A stretch of DNA of 64,000 bases from Agrobacterium tumefaciens (GCF_005221385.1 NZ_CP039905.1:62001-126000); one strand, 5' to 3'; shown: positions 27,702 to 37,508, counted from the first letter of the stretch. The notes: generated by a model not told the origin, from the letters alone. Numbers and translations are program-made.

Positions 27702-28509
27702 GGCATCGTAAGGTTAACTGAACTTGGAGTTTGATAGGCGATGAAGGGGCATGACCACCCGTGATCCGCTCTACCGTCGCCACCGCTTTCCCGCTGAAAT
27801 CATTGCCCTCGCGGTGTGGCTCTAGTTCCGCTTCCCTCTCAGCCTGCGGATGGTTGAAGACATGCTGCCGGCCCCGTGGCATCATTGTCTCGCATCAGAC
27901 CGTGCGGGTATGGGCGGAGAAATTTGGCAGGACCTTTGCCAACGAGATCCGTCCTCGGTCATCCGGCCGGCTCGGTGACAAGTGGCACCTCGATGTGGTC
28001 GTTATCTCGATCGGGGGCAAGAAGCATTGGCTATGGCGCGCCGTGGATCAGGACGGTTTTGTCCTGGAGGTTCTGGTGCAAAGCCGCGCCAACGCCAAAT
28101 CGGCCAACCGCCTGATGCGCATGCTTTTGAAAGGTCTGGGACGATCGCCATGCGTAGTGATCACCGACAAGCTTCGCTCCTACAGCGCAGCAAAACAGGA
28201 AATCACGCCCGGCGTCGAGCACTGCTCCCATAAAGGGCTGAACAATCGGGCGGAGAACTCCCACCAACCAGTCCGACGGCGAGAGCGGATCATGAAGCGC
28301 TTCAAGTCAAAGCGGCATTGCAACGCTTCGTCTCGATCCATGATCCGATTGCCAACCTCTTCCACATCCCGCGCTACGACACCCCCTCCAACCATCATCG
28401 AAAACTGCGCACAGCGGCAATGAAACTATGGGCGAAGATCGCTCGCGCATGAGCAGTGCACGTGGCGGGCGTCACGCGTTTGCTTCGCTGAAGTTAACTT
28501 TACGATGCC
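27702..28509 (+). mobile_element. IS6-family element, degenerate
   Basis: An 808-bp element with 17-bp terminal repeats, GGCATCGTAAGGTTAAC (27702-27718) and the complement GGCATCGTAAAGTTAAC (28493-28509), one mismatch. No target duplication is visible. Its transposase gene is broken. Sequence from its right end was the source of the 200-bp fold-back element at 35264-35463 or of a close relative. Confidence 0.88.
27751..28452 (+). pseudogene. IS6-family transposase, inactivated
   Basis: Starts MTTRDPLYRRHRFPAEIIAL, has an in-frame TAG after AVWL, a frameshift near DMLPA/RGIIVSHQTV, and a second frameshift after MKRFKS. WHLDVVVISIGGKKHWLWRA shows the first Asp but lacks the following Glu normal in the family (WHLDE). 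VITDKLRSYSA and NNRAENSHQP remain. Several independent lesions indicate an old copy. Confidence 0.9.
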
Positions 28510-28761
28510 CATTTCCATCACCGTAGCATTGCCACCGATCTGGCCAGCACGATGTGAGACTTTCTAGAGAGGGCGGTCTTCTATTTTTTCGCCGTGGGGG
28601 TGTGTTCCCCTCGTCGGTGAGCTTTTGAGAGCGGCCAGTTGTTCGGTTGTGGCGCGACCATGTCGAGAGCGGGGATTGGATGTTCGAACTTGCGGCGTGC
28701 CTCGAACAAGGCTTTTACACTCCTTTCAGTGCTTTGAACGTGATCCCAATGATTTTATTCT

Positions 28762-30720
28762 TCATACACTCGAGAGCGCCGCGACGGGATCGAGTTTCGA
28801 CGCATTGCGCGCCGGCAGATAACCGAAGACAACGCCGATCAGCGTCGAGCAGACGAAGGCGGCGACGATCGACGTCGTGGAATAGACCATGGCGAAATTG
28901 CTGCTGAAGGCGGAGAAAAGCGCGCCGAAGCCGAGGCTGCCCAGCACGCCCAGCGTACCGCCGATGATGCAGACAAGCACCGCCTCGATAAGGAACTGCC
29001 GCAGAATATCGGTGCGCCGTGCGCCGACCGCCATGCGCACGCCGATTTCCGATACGCGTTCAGACACAGAAACGAGCATGATGTTCATCACCCCGATGCC
29101 GCCGACCAGCAGCGAAATCACCGCAATGGCCGCAATCAGAAGGGTCAGCGTCTGCGTGGTGCTGGTGATGGTCTGGCGGATATCGTCGGTATTGAGAATG
29201 TAGAAATCCCGTGTGCCGTGCCGCTGGGTCAGAAGCGTCGTCACCGCCTGTTCGGCGATTGAGGCATCGACATCGTCGGCCACCTGCACCGTGATGCTGC
29301 GCAGCGACAGGCTGCCGCGAAAGCGCGACTGGACGGCGGTATAGGGCAGGTAAAGCGACAGGTTCTGGCTTGAGCCGAAACCGCCCTGCTGCGCCTGCGT
29401 GACGCCGACGATGCGGGCCGGCACCTTGCCGATGAGAATGACCTGGCCGACAGGGCTGCCGTCGAAATCCGCAAACAGCGATTTGCGGGTATTTTCGTCG
29501 ATCACCACTTCCTGCGCCTTCTGCGCCACGCTTCCGCCATCGAAAAAGCGGCCTTGCGACAGCTTGGTGCCCTTGGCGACGAAATAGCGCTCGCTGACGC
29601 CGTTCACCAGCGCATTCGCCTCCTTCGCGCCGAAACGCACCGTGCTGGAGGTCGAGACCGTCGGCGTCACCGCCGCAACATAGGATTGCCTGGCAAGCGC
29701 TTCGGCATCGGAAACGACGAGCGTGGTGATCTTGCCCGACCTTATGTCGCCGAAATCCTTGCCGGCGAAGATTTCCAGCGTGTTGGTGCCGAGGCTCGAT
29801 ATGTTCTGCAGCACCCGCTGCTGCGACCCCTGCCCCAGCGCCACGACGCTGATGACCGAGGCGATGCCGATGATGATGCCGAGCATGGTGAGAAAGGTGC
29901 GCAGCTTGTGCGCCCGCATCGACAGAATCGCCATGCGCAAGGCTTCGCGCAGGGACGAAACGAGACCCGCGAGACCGGAAGACCCGCCGGAAACGGCAAC
30001 GGGTTTGGCATCGTCCTGCGGTACGGGCGTTGCATCCGTCCTGCGGTCGGAAATGATCGTGCCGTCGCTGATTTCGATGATCCGCCCGGCGCGTCTGGCA
30101 ATCGACATATCATGGGTAACGATGATGACGGTGCGGCCTTCGGCATGCAGCTCGCCGAGGATGCGCAGCACCTCGTCACCGCTGGTGCTGTCGAGCGCGC
30201 CGGTCGGCTCGTCGGCAAGAATGATCTCGGCGTCGTTCATCAGGGCGCGGGCGATGGAAACGCGCTGCTGCTGGCCGCCGGAAAGCTGGCCGGGACGGTG
30301 ATCGAGGCGTTCCGCCATGCCGAGGCGGCCAAGCAGCCTTGCGGCATTGTGCCTGCGGTCGCCCTGTGTCTTACCGGCATAGATCGCCGGAATTTCGACA
30401 TTGCCGAGCGCCGTCAACTCGGCCAGCAGATGGTAGCGCTGGAAGATGAAGCCGAGATTTTCACGCCGCAGCGCCGAAAGCGCGTCGGCATCGAGATTGC
30501 CCGTTTCCCGGCCCCTGATGCTGTAGCTACCCGATGTCGGGCGGTCGAGACAGCCGAGAATATTCATCAGCGTCGACTTGCCCGACCCGGACGCGCCGAC
30601 GATCGCCACCATCTCACCGGCCTCGATGGTGAGGTCGATGTGCTTCAGCACGCTGATCGTGCCTTCGCCGGAGGGATAATCCCGCCGCACGGATTTAAGC
30701 GAAATCAGAGGTTCAGCCAT
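28762..30720 (-). CDS. macB: MacB-type ABC transporter (ATPase-permease fusion)
   Basis: A 652-residue protein. The N-terminal ATPase (about 1-235) has Walker [11 protein letters not shown], signature [15 protein letters not shown], Walker [14 protein letters not shown] and the H-loop VTHD. It is joined to a MacB membrane part with one helix near 275-300, a large periplasmic domain (about 300-520) and three C-terminal helices (e.g. [20 protein letters not shown]). MacB works with MacA and an outer-membrane channel to expel macrolides, peptides or envelope components; the substrate here is unknown. It is 4 bp downstream of macA on the same strand. Confidence 0.93.
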   Translation of the reverse strand: MAEPLISLKSVRRDYPSGEGTISVLKHIDLTIEAGEMVAIVGASGSGKSTLMNILGCLDRPTSGSYSIRGRETGNLDADALSALRRENLGFIFQRYHLLAELTALGNVEIPAIYAGKTQGDRRHNAARLLGRLGMAERLDHRPGQLSGGQQQRVSIARALMNDAEIILADEPTGALDSTSGDEVLRILGELHAEGRTVIIVTHDMSIARRAGRIIEISDGTIISDRRTDATPVPQDDAKPVAVSGGSSGLAGLVSSLREALRMAILSMRAHKLRTFLTMLGIIIGIASVISVVALGQGSQQRVLQNISSLGTNTLEIFAGKDFGDIRSGKITTLVVSDAEALARQSYVAAVTPTVSTSSTVRFGAKEANALVNGVSERYFVAKGTKLSQGRFFDGGSVAQKAQEVVIDENTRKSLFADFDGSPVGQVILIGKVPARIVGVTQAQQGGFGSSQNLSLYLPYTAVQSRFRGSLSLRSITVQVADDVDASIAEQAVTTLLTQRHGTRDFYILNTDDIRQTITSTTQTLTLLIAAIAVISLLVGGIGVMNIMLVSVSERVSEIGVRMAVGARRTDILRQFLIEAVLVCIIGGTLGVLGSLGFGALFSAFSSNFAMVYSTTSIVAAFVCSTLIGVVFGYLPARNASKLDPVAALSSV

Positions 30721-30724
30721 GGTT

Positions 30725-31948
30725 TCAAAGCCCCATTGGCGGGCCGCCCGGCCCCGGCATGGCGTTTGCGGTGGTGTCGGTGGAACGTTCGCCGGTCACC
30801 ACCCGCTCGTTTTCGACAAGGCCCGAACGCACTTCCGCCGTGACCTTGTTGTTCAACCCGATTTCGACCTTGCGCTCGGAAACCCTGCCATCGGCACCGG
30901 CCACGCGCACGGCATAGCTGCCGTCGCTGTCCATGCTGCCAAGGGCTGCCGAAGAGACGGTCAGCACATCCTTCGCTTCCCCGAGAACGATATGGACCTC
31001 CGCCGTCATATAGGTACGCAGCTTGCCTTCCGGGTTCGGCACTTCGAACACGCCATTGTAATAGATCGCCTCGGAGGACGACGTGGTGGAAGAGGATGAG
31101 CTGGAGGATGAAGAGGTCGAGGAACTGAAGCTGGAATCGCTGCGCACCGATTCCGGCGCCGGCTCTATCGAGGCGAGCGTCGCGTCATACCGCTGCTGCG
31201 GCTCGCCGAGCACCGTGAAATAGACCGGCAGGTCCGGCTTGACCCGCGTTACATCCGCCTCGGAAATTTCCGTGCGCACCGTCATCCGGTCGAGCTGGCC
31301 GAGGATGACGATGGTTGGCGCGGATTGCGTGGCGTTGACGGTCTGCCCTTCCTGGCTGACGATCGACAGAACCGTGCCTTCGATGGGGGCTGTGATCTTG
31401 GTATAGCCAAGATTGGCCTCGGCCGTTTCCACCGCCACCTGCGCTTCCTCGATCTGGGCGTCGATGGCTTCGATCTGCGCCTCGGTGACGGCAAGGGCTG
31501 CGGTGGCGCTTTCGAAATCGGCGCGGGAGGCGGCGTTTTTTGACACCATCTCCTGCTGACGGGCAAGGCTCTGGCGGTTGAGAATAAGCGTCGCCTGCTT
31601 CTCAACCCGCTGCGCCTTCACATTCGCCAGGGCCGCCTGCGCCGTGCGCAGACTGTTCGTCTGGGTAACGGAATCGATTTCGGCGATCAGATCGCCTGCC
31701 TTGACGGTATCGCCGAGCGCCACCTTGACGGCGGTGATGCGGCCCGAGGCCTGAGCGCCGACGGCGACAAGGCGAACGGGCTTCAGCGTTCCCGTCGCCA
31801 GCACCGTTTGCTCGATATCGCCGCGCGTCACAGACGAGGTGATATAACCGGGCGTTGCGGCCCGCGTATATTGCGAGGACAGCCAGTAGCCGCCCACGGC
31901 GAGAGCGACAACCGCCAGCAATGCACCTGCCTTGCGTGCCGTTTTCAT
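30725..31948 (-). CDS. macA: MacA-type periplasmic adaptor (membrane fusion protein)
   Basis: A 407-residue product with an N-terminal membrane anchor ([17 protein letters not shown]), a lipoyl-like unit ([23 protein letters not shown]-type [20 protein letters not shown]), a coiled-coil hairpin (about 110-190), then beta-barrel and proximal domains. An unusual stretch around residues 270-295 is almost pure Ser/Thr, inserted between the barrel strands; most MacA proteins lack it. It forms an operon with macB. Confidence 0.92.
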   Translation of the reverse strand: MKTARKAGALLAVVALAVGGYWLSSQYTRAATPGYITSSVTRGDIEQTVLATGTLKPVRLVAVGAQASGRITAVKVALGDTVKAGDLIAEIDSVTQTNSLRTAQAALANVKAQRVEKQATLILNRQSLARQQEMVSKNAASRADFESATAALAVTEAQIEAIDAQIEEAQVAVETAEANLGYTKITAPIEGTVLSIVSQEGQTVNATQSAPTIVILGQLDRMTVRTEISEADVTRVKPDLPVYFTVLGEPQQRYDATLASIEPAPESVRSDSSFSSSTSSSSSSSSSTTSSSEAIYYNGVFEVPNPEGKLRTYMTAEVHIVLGEAKDVLTVSSAALGSMDSDGSYAVRVAGADGRVSERKVEIGLNNKVTAEVRSGLVENERVVTGERSTDTTANAMPGPGGPPMGL

Positions 31949-31970
31949 ATCGATGTCCTATCCAGCCGGT

Positions 31971-32270
31971 TCACTCGAAGGAAGAAACCGGCGTCATCTC
32001 GTGTTTCACGAGGATGAAACCCCTCTCCGCTTCGATCCATTCATAGGCAGAGGCCGATTTTCGCACCGCGGCCTTGCGGCAGGTGCTGCGAAGACGTCTG
32101 GAATCCGTCTTTCCGCGCTGATCCCTCGCACAGGCGGGCTGACGCCGCTGTTCATCCTGCCGGGATTTGGCCGCCGGCTGTTGCACGGGCTTGTCCTTTG
32201 CTACGGCCACCGACCAGGCAAAGCTCAAACCAAAAGCCGTTGCCAGCACCAGATAGAAGTATCTCATCAT
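31971..32270 (-). CDS. small secreted hypothetical protein upstream of macA
   Basis: A 99-residue precursor with a clear signal peptide (MMRYFYLVLATAFGLSFAWSVAVA). The mature part is basic and Gln/Arg-rich, ending SAYEWIEAERGFILVKHEM. Two mature Cys residues (PACARD and RSTCRK) could form a disulfide. It is 22 bp upstream of macA and likely in the same transcript. No family recognised. Confidence 0.6.
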   Translation of the reverse strand: MMRYFYLVLATAFGLSFAWSVAVAKDKPVQQPAAKSRQDEQRRQPACARDQRGKTDSRRLRSTCRKAAVRKSASAYEWIEAERGFILVKHEMTPVSSFE

Positions 32271-32294
32271 CGTCTTCCTGCTTGAAAATCACGC

Positions 32295-32320
32295 GGGGGA
32301 TCGCAGGCGTGCGATCCCCC
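32295..32320 (-). terminator. perfect 11-bp hairpin between envelope genes
   Basis: GGGGGATCGCA and TGCGATCCCCC pair around GGCG. It lies between the gene ending at 32395 and the macA-linked gene starting at 32270, so it may end or attenuate transcription on the minus strand. The U-rich stretch after it is weak. Confidence 0.45.
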
Positions 32321-32394
32321 GGCTCCAGCCGTCGCCGGCTGATTTCCTCCTTTACTGGGGGGCAGATTAAAGGAGGAAACTTCGAATAATTGCC

Positions 32395-33033
32395 TCAGCC
32401 CCGTTCCGCCTCGGGAACCGGCGGCCTCATATCGCCATGCGGGGGAGCAAAGCCGCCGCGGTCTGCGGGGCCATGACGCGGGCCGGGAGGCGGAGGCGGC
32501 ATCAGTGCACGCTCAAGCTCGGCAAGCTTCAGCACCTGCTGCGGCGAAAGCTTCGGTTTCAGCGCCGCAATGGCGTCCTGCAGGGCTTTGGCCTTTTCCG
32601 CCTTCTGCGCGATGATGCCTGCCAGCTCCTCTCCCGCAAGACGCGGCTCGGGCCTGGCCTTGCCTTCACCCGGCACCGACGGCGGCGGATTGCGCTCTGG
32701 ACCGGGGGAAACGAGATCGATCAGCGCCGCGGTATAGGCGCGCCATGGACCGAGCTGTTCCGGCGTGACGCCGAGATAGATTTCAGCCGCCGAAAGCTTC
32801 GTCGCCAGCCCTAGAACATCCGGGCCGGGCATTCTGCGCATATGCGGCGGCAGCGGCCTTTCATCCGGACCCCGATCCGGGCCGATGTCCGGGCCGAGAT
32901 CGAGATTGGCGTGCGGCGGCGCAGCCTGTTCGGTCGCCTGGGGTGCGGGCGCATTCTCTTCCGCTGCCTGCGCGGCGGCGGAAACGCCAATAGTTGCTGT
33001 CGCGATGGCGGCGGCCAGTAGCGAGTTTCTCAT
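32395..33033 (-). CDS. periplasmic Pro-rich protein, possibly Spy/CpxP-like
   Basis: The ATG at 33033 begins a signal peptide (MRNSLLAAAIATATIGVSAAAQA) and follows AAGGTAAG. The mature protein (212 residues in total) is Pro/Arg-rich with helical blocks containing LGVTPEQLGPWRAYTAAL and LKPKLSPQQVLKLAELERAL. These LTPxQ-like motifs recall periplasmic stress chaperones of the CpxP/Spy type. It is divergent from the response regulator at 33236, the arrangement seen for CpxP-like targets of two-component systems. Function inferred from context. Confidence 0.6.
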   Translation of the reverse strand: MRNSLLAAAIATATIGVSAAAQAAEENAPAPQATEQAAPPHANLDLGPDIGPDRGPDERPLPPHMRRMPGPDVLGLATKLSAAEIYLGVTPEQLGPWRAYTAALIDLVSPGPERNPPPSVPGEGKARPEPRLAGEELAGIIAQKAEKAKALQDAIAALKPKLSPQQVLKLAELERALMPPPPPGPRHGPADRGGFAPPHGDMRPPVPEAERG

Positions 33034-33235
33034 CTTACCTTCCTTCCGTTTTCCAACATGAATGGACGATAGGAGCATCGCGTTTCCGGCTTTGGTCCGA
33101 ATGTTTCCGGGCTGCTTCCGCAAACCGCCTATTTGTAACCGAATGTTGCCAGAACGGCGCCGGAAAGCTTTCGTTGCAAAAATCCGCCGTTTCTTTTCAA
33201 CGCTTATGTATAGTGGCATCAAAAGGTTGGACGAT

Positions 33236-33967
33236 ATGACGACAGTTTCGGTGACACATATATTGATCGTCGATGACGATCCGGAAATACGCACATTGCT
33301 CGCGAAATATCTCGGCTCGCAGGGGTTTCGCGTGTCGATGGCCGCCGACAGGCGTGAGTTCGAGGAAAAGATCGCCAGCTCCGATCCCGATCTCATCGTG
33401 CTCGACGTGATGCTGCCCGATGGCTCCGGCCTCGATATCTGCCGCGATCTGCAGGGTCGCCGGCCGCGCACGCCGGTCATTCTCCTGACTGCGCTGAAGG
33501 AAGATGTCGACCGGATCGTCGGGCTGGAAATCGGCGCTGACGACTATCTCGGCAAACCCTTCAATCCGCGCGAACTGACCGCGCGCATCAAGGCCGTGCT
33601 CCGCCGCACCACACCGCAGGAAGCCCCCCGCCCCTCATCCGCCGCCTATGGTTTTGCGGATTTCACCGCCGATCCCGAGCAGCGCTCCGTCATCCGCGCC
33701 AGCGGTGAAAAGATAGATTTGACGGGAGCTGAGTTCGATCTTCTGAAAGTCTTTCTCGACAGGCCCGGCCGGCTGCTTTCCCGCGATCAGCTTCTCGATC
33801 TCACGCAGGGCAAGGATCGCGGCCCGTTCGACCGCTCCATCGACGTGCTGATGAGCCGCTTGCGCAAGAAGCTGGACGCCGACACACACACGCCGATCTT
33901 CAAGACCGTGCGCAATGGCGGTTACCAGATGACGGTTCAAGTCAGAACCCTGCCGGTGCAGCGATGA
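33236..33967 (+). CDS. OmpR-family response regulator
   Basis: The ATG at 33236 follows AAAAGG by 9 bases; earlier starts run into the divergent promoter. The 243-residue product has a receiver domain (phospho-acceptor Asp57 in LIVLDVMLPDGSG, Lys in YLGKPF) and a winged-helix output domain (about 145-235, LTGAEFDLLKVFLDRPGR...VDVLMSRLRKKL). It overlaps the kinase gene by 4 bp. Likely targets are the divergent Pro-rich periplasmic protein and the macAB operon. Confidence 0.93.
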   Translation: MTTVSVTHILIVDDDPEIRTLLAKYLGSQGFRVSMAADRREFEEKIASSDPDLIVLDVMLPDGSGLDICRDLQGRRPRTPVILLTALKEDVDRIVGLEIGADDYLGKPFNPRELTARIKAVLRRTTPQEAPRPSSAAYGFADFTADPEQRSVIRASGEKIDLTGAEFDLLKVFLDRPGRLLSRDQLLDLTQGKDRGPFDRSIDVLMSRLRKKLDADTHTPIFKTVRNGGYQMTVQVRTLPVQR

Positions 33968-35301
33968 GCTCGCTTAAAAACCGCATCACGGCGCTGATGA
34001 TCGTCTCCATCATCGCCGTCATCGCGCTTGCGACTTTTGTGGCGGACCGGACATTGCAGCCGCCGCCGCCCGACGCCACCATCGAGCCGCTGGCCCGCAG
34101 CCTCGCCTTTGCCGTGACCATGGCCGAGCGTGATCCTTCCCTGCAGCAGCCCGGCTATTTCCAGATAGAACAGAGGCCGCCGCAAGGCGATCTCGACGGC
34201 ATGCTCTCGGAATTTCTGGAAAAGGCGCTGGCCCGCGTCGGAGAGCCGCGCACCGCGGTGGTCATCCGCTCACCGGGAAATCCTGCCCCCGTGGCGGCTA
34301 TCGCGCTGGAAAAAGGTGGCTGGCTGGTCGCGGAAATTCCGCATATGGGTCCGCCGCCGGGCGGCTGGAAGATTTTCGGCATGTGGATCGGGCTGATCAT
34401 CCTCGGCAGTGCCGCCGTTTCGATCTTTGCCGCCAGCAAGATCACCCGCCCGCTCGACATGCTGGAAAATGCCGCCGCCAGCATCGGGCCTGACGGTTCG
34501 CTGCCGCACCTGCCGGAAACCGGACCGGGCGAAATCCGCGCCACGGCGCGGGCGCTGAACGAACTCGCCACCCGCCTGAAGGCGGCGATGGAAAGCCGCA
34601 TGCGCCTCGTCGCCGCCGCCGGCCACGATCTCAGAACCCCGATGACCCGCATGCGGCTGAGGGCGGAATTCATCGAGAACGACGAGGAACGGGCCAAATG
34701 GCTGGCGGACCTCGAGGAGCTGGACGCCATCGCCGACAGCGCCATTCTTCTGGTGCGGGAAGAGGTCAGCCAGGACAGCGTCAAGACGATCGACATCGGC
34801 ACGCTTCTCAGCGAAATCGTCAGCGATGTTTCCGATCTTGGTCATGCTGGTGCGATCGACTTCATCGAGCCGGAAGCCGCCATGACCATCAAGGCGGCAC
34901 CGCTGGCGCTGAAAAGAGCCCTGCGCAACCTCATCCTGAACGCCGTCACCCATGGCAAGAAGGCGCATATCGATCTGACCGGAGACGAGAGCGAAATCGT
35001 CGTGACGATCAGGGATGAAGGCCCTGGCATTCCGCAGGAACTGATCGGGCGGGTTTTCGAACCCTTCTTCCGGGTCGACCTCGCGCGGCGCAAGTCAACC
35101 CCGGGCGTGGGGCTCGGTCTTGCCATCGCCAGGGAAATCATCGAGCGCTTCGGCGGCAGTATCGAACTTGTCAATGACCTTCCGGCGGGTTTGATCCAGA
35201 CTGTAAGACTTATCAGATTTGAGGGAGCATCGTCGACTCAACCTTCATCAGATAGTGGATACCGGCATCGTAAAGTTAACGACCGAGAAGCAAAGGTGTG
35301 A
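33964..35301 (+). CDS. sensor histidine kinase (HisKA/HATPase), C-terminus altered by IS-derived element
   Basis: A 445-residue product with two membrane segments (about 8-27 and 137-160) bounding a periplasmic sensor, a HAMP-like linker (SKITRPLDMLENAAASI), HisKA with AGHDLRTPMTRMRL (His221) and an HATPase domain (NLILNAVTHGKKA, DEGPGIPQEL, STPGVGLGLAIAREI). The last about 13 codons (from 35264) are read from the fold-back IS6 derivative inserted just past the kinase core, so the native tail is replaced but catalysis should survive. Partner of the regulator at 33236. Confidence 0.92.
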   Translation: MSSLKNRITALMIVSIIAVIALATFVADRTLQPPPPDATIEPLARSLAFAVTMAERDPSLQQPGYFQIEQRPPQGDLDGMLSEFLEKALARVGEPRTAVVIRSPGNPAPVAAIALEKGGWLVAEIPHMGPPPGGWKIFGMWIGLIILGSAAVSIFAASKITRPLDMLENAAASIGPDGSLPHLPETGPGEIRATARALNELATRLKAAMESRMRLVAAAGHDLRTPMTRMRLRAEFIENDEERAKWLADLEELDAIADSAILLVREEVSQDSVKTIDIGTLLSEIVSDVSDLGHAGAIDFIEPEAAMTIKAAPLALKRALRNLILNAVTHGKKAHIDLTGDESEIVVTIRDEGPGIPQELIGRVFEPFFRVDLARRKSTPGVGLGLAIAREIIERFGGSIELVNDLPAGLIQTVRLIRFEGASSTQPSSDSGYRHRKVNDREAKV

Positions 35302-35463
35302 CGCCAGCCGCATAAAACCGTTCATGCCCGAGCGATCTTCGCCCATAGGGTTCATCGTCGCTGTGCGCAGTTTTCGATGATGGTTGGAGGGGATGTCGTG
35401 GCGCGGGATGTGGAAGAGGTTGGCGTCACACCTTTGCTTCTCGGTCGTTAACTTTACTATGCC
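35264..35463. mobile_element. 200-bp fold-back (MITE-like) derivative of an IS6-family element
   Basis: The two ends form a near-perfect inverted repeat of about 46 bp: the left starts GGCATCGTAAAGTTAACGAC and the complement of the right starts GGCATAGTAAAGTTAACGAC. Both continue with CGAGAAGCAAAGGTGTGACG. The interior (about 35330-35417) matches, in reverse, the 3' end of the IS6 transposase gene at 28370-28452. Both termini therefore derive from the right end of an IS6 element, giving a transposase-less palindrome. No target duplication is seen. It ends two genes: the kinase at 33964 and the small gene at 35594. Confidence 0.8.
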
Positions 35464-35594
35464 ACAGAAGGATGTTTCTTTCCGACCGCGCCTACGAGAT
35501 CCGTCGGTCGCATTCCCGGGAGAGCGAGATAGGTGATCGTCCGCGCGATGTTCCCAATGTCTGATGCCAGTTCTGTTGCCGTTACCTTCTTCAT
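35457..35594 (-). pseudogene. small protein truncated by fold-back element; paralogue of the gene at 59352
   Basis: From ATG 35594 the minus strand encodes MKKVTATELASDIGNIARTI, then ALPGMRPTDLVGAVGKKHPS and a stop inside the fold-back element. It aligns along its length with the product at 59352 (MEKVMARELASDIEDIARTI, ALPAMRPKDLVDAVRKKHAA). The lost half would be the predicted helical C-terminus. Function unknown. Confidence 0.75.
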
Positions 35595-35889
35595 TCGAAG
35601 GTTAGATATCAAAGGAAATGACAGCGCAATGTTAGAACTCGTCTGATCCGCTCAAAGTGACATCGGCACTCCACGCGGACCTTGTGCTTTTGCTCAGGTC
35701 TCGCTCTCATCGCCGAAGCGAGAGCGGGTAGGGGAGAATCTCGACAACTTTCCCGATTGAAGCCGTATCTTCCGCGAGCGCCGGTATTCAGCCGCCGCTT
35801 TGATTGACCCACGGCGTTAACACGCGTTGACCTGCCACTGAGAATTTCCTCCGGAATGGATTAGAGTCCGGCCTATTGAGGACGGACTT

Positions 35890-36152
35890 ATGAAGAAGCA
35901 GCGATTTACGGAAGAACAGATCATTGCGGTTTTGAAGGAGCAGGAGGCCGGAGCCAAAGCGGCTGATCTTTGCCGCAGGCACGGGATTTCCGAGGCGACC
36001 TTTTATAATTGGAAGGCCAAATATGGCGGCATGGAAGTGTCAGAGGCCAAACGTTTGAAGGCGCTTGAGGACGAGAATGCCAAGTTGAAGAAGCTGCTCG
36101 CCGAGCAGATGCTGGATACAGCCGCACTCCGCGAGCTTCTCTCAAAAAATGT
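35890..36152 (+). pseudogene. IS3-family OrfA, cut at its 3' end
   Basis: Starts MKKQRFTEEQIIAVLKEQEA and holds the OrfA HTH (LCRRHGISEATFYNWKAKYG) and leucine-zipper (LKALEDENAKLKKLLAEQML). After AALRELLSKN the frame enters the IS110-type element, adding 14 foreign codons. The break lies in an A-rich run where OrfA normally meets OrfB. Confidence 0.9.
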
Positions 36153-36168
36153 ATGGTCCGCCTCGTCC

Positions 36169-36391
36169 GTGCAAGGGTACGCGACATCGTAAATGACGAT
36201 TCCAGTTGCATAAATGTATCCGGCCTCTCGCGAGTGGGCTGCGGTTGCAGCCAGGCCATGATGAGATCCGCACATGCCGTTCCCAATAAATGGTTCGGGC
36301 ACGAAGCCCGCTTTTTTGCACAGGACTTACGGCATGTTGATCCACTGTTTCGTCATCACTATTCTCGAGCCTTGCAATCGAGCCAGGAGCG
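36169..36391 (-). ncRNA. candidate bridge-RNA region of IS1111-group element
   Basis: A 223-bp noncoding stretch between the transposase stop and the 3' subterminal repeat. In IS1111-group elements the programmable bridge RNA is reported to be encoded at this 3' end, whereas IS110-group elements use the 5' end. Assigned from position only; I did not fold the RNA or derive its guide loops. Confidence 0.35.
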
Positions 36392-37444
36392 TCAGGTGAA
36401 GGCAGGGTCCCTGCGTTCGTAGAGCGCTCCAGGCTTGGTCAGGACGACCCAGACAATCCGGGCCATTTTAGCGGCAAGTGCGACGACAGCTTTGTTGGGG
36501 TGCATTCGTGCCTGAAGGCCATTCAGCCAGTTCCCCAATCGATCTCGTGTTCGGTCGAGGTGCCGAAAGCAGGATCGTGCTCCATGAACAAGGAGCTTGC
36601 GCACATAGCGGTTTCCCCGCTTACTGATGCCGAGAAGCTTCTGCTTTCCTCCGGTCGAGTATTCCCGTGGCACAAGGCCAAGCCACGCTGCAAGATCGCG
36701 AGCTTTCTGGAATTGTCGGCCGTTGCCAACCGCTGCAAGAAGTGCGGTGGCTCCCAACGCTCCGATCCCAGGGATCGTCATGAGCCGCCGTGCGACATCC
36801 TCGCGACTGGCGATCGCCTCGATCTCGCGTGTGACGTCACCAATGCGCTGTTCCAATTGGCGCAGATCTGCAAACAGGTCTGCAAGCAGCTTACGCATTG
36901 CCGACGAGAGATCGTTGGATTGATCTTCGACAGCTTGCGGCAGATCGACCTTGAATAGGCCCGCGCCTTGGCGCAATGCGATCCCGTATTCGAGGCAGAA
37001 AGCTCTCATCTGATTGATCAGACGCGTTCTCGTTCCGATCATCTGATCTCGGACCCTGTGTAAAGCCTGAAGGTCGGCTTGTTCCTCGCTCTTGAGTGCA
37101 GCAAATCGCATTGTTGGACGTGTGGCAGCTTCAGCGATCGCTTCCGCGTCGATGATGTCGCTCTTGTTCGACTTCACGTAGGGCTTCACGAACTGCGCGG
37201 GGATCAAGCGCACCTTATGTCCAAGCGCCTGTATCTTCCTGGCAATCCACTGAGATCCGGCGCACGATTCCATCCCCACGATCGCCGGGGCTGCGCGCTC
37301 GAAGAACTGTAGCAGCGTGTCGCGTCGGAAACGAACCTTTTGCACTGGCACGCCATCGCTCCCGAGGCCGACAACGTGAAAGATGTTCTTGCCAATATCA
37401 ATTCCGTAGACAGCCGCTGGGCGCGGCATATTGCGCTGTGGCAT
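36392..37444 (-). CDS. IS110-family (IS1111 group) DEDD transposase
   Basis: The ATG at 37444 is preceded by GGAGG and gives 350 residues; the upstream extension runs through the repeat. The RuvC-like half has YGIDIGKNIFHVVG (Asp), IVGMESCAGSQW (Glu) and KSDIIDAEAIAEA (Asp, Asp). The C-terminal Transposase_20 half has MTIPGIGALGATALLAAVGN and WLGLVPREYSTGGKQKLLGI with the serine-containing SKRGNRYVRKLLVHGA. No lesion is visible. Confidence 0.95.
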   Translation of the reverse strand: MPQRNMPRPAAVYGIDIGKNIFHVVGLGSDGVPVQKVRFRRDTLLQFFERAAPAIVGMESCAGSQWIARKIQALGHKVRLIPAQFVKPYVKSNKSDIIDAEAIAEAATRPTMRFAALKSEEQADLQALHRVRDQMIGTRTRLINQMRAFCLEYGIALRQGAGLFKVDLPQAVEDQSNDLSSAMRKLLADLFADLRQLEQRIGDVTREIEAIASREDVARRLMTIPGIGALGATALLAAVGNGRQFQKARDLAAWLGLVPREYSTGGKQKLLGISKRGNRYVRKLLVHGARSCFRHLDRTRDRLGNWLNGLQARMHPNKAVVALAAKMARIVWVVLTKPGALYERRDPAFT

Positions 37445-37508
37445 TGCAACCTCCTTCGGTTTGGCCGCCTCATGATGCGGCAGGAGGACGAGGCGGACCA
37501 TCCCATTA

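Larger units (their letters stand above)
36150..37508 (-). mobile_element. IS110-family element of the IS1111 group
   Basis: It sits between the OrfA and OrfB parts of the IS3 element. Subterminal 16-bp perfect inverted repeats (ATGGTCCGCCTCGTCC at 36153-36168 and its complement at 37486-37501) are diagnostic of the IS1111 group. The transposase is intact. About 220 bp of noncoding DNA lie at its 3' side and only about 60 bp upstream. Confidence 0.88.

Noticed and set aside
29554..30843. 429-codon plus-strand ORF antisense to macB/macA
   Set aside because: It lies wholly opposite the well-supported macB and macA genes in a GC-rich stretch, has no family motif and is a typical third-position shadow frame.
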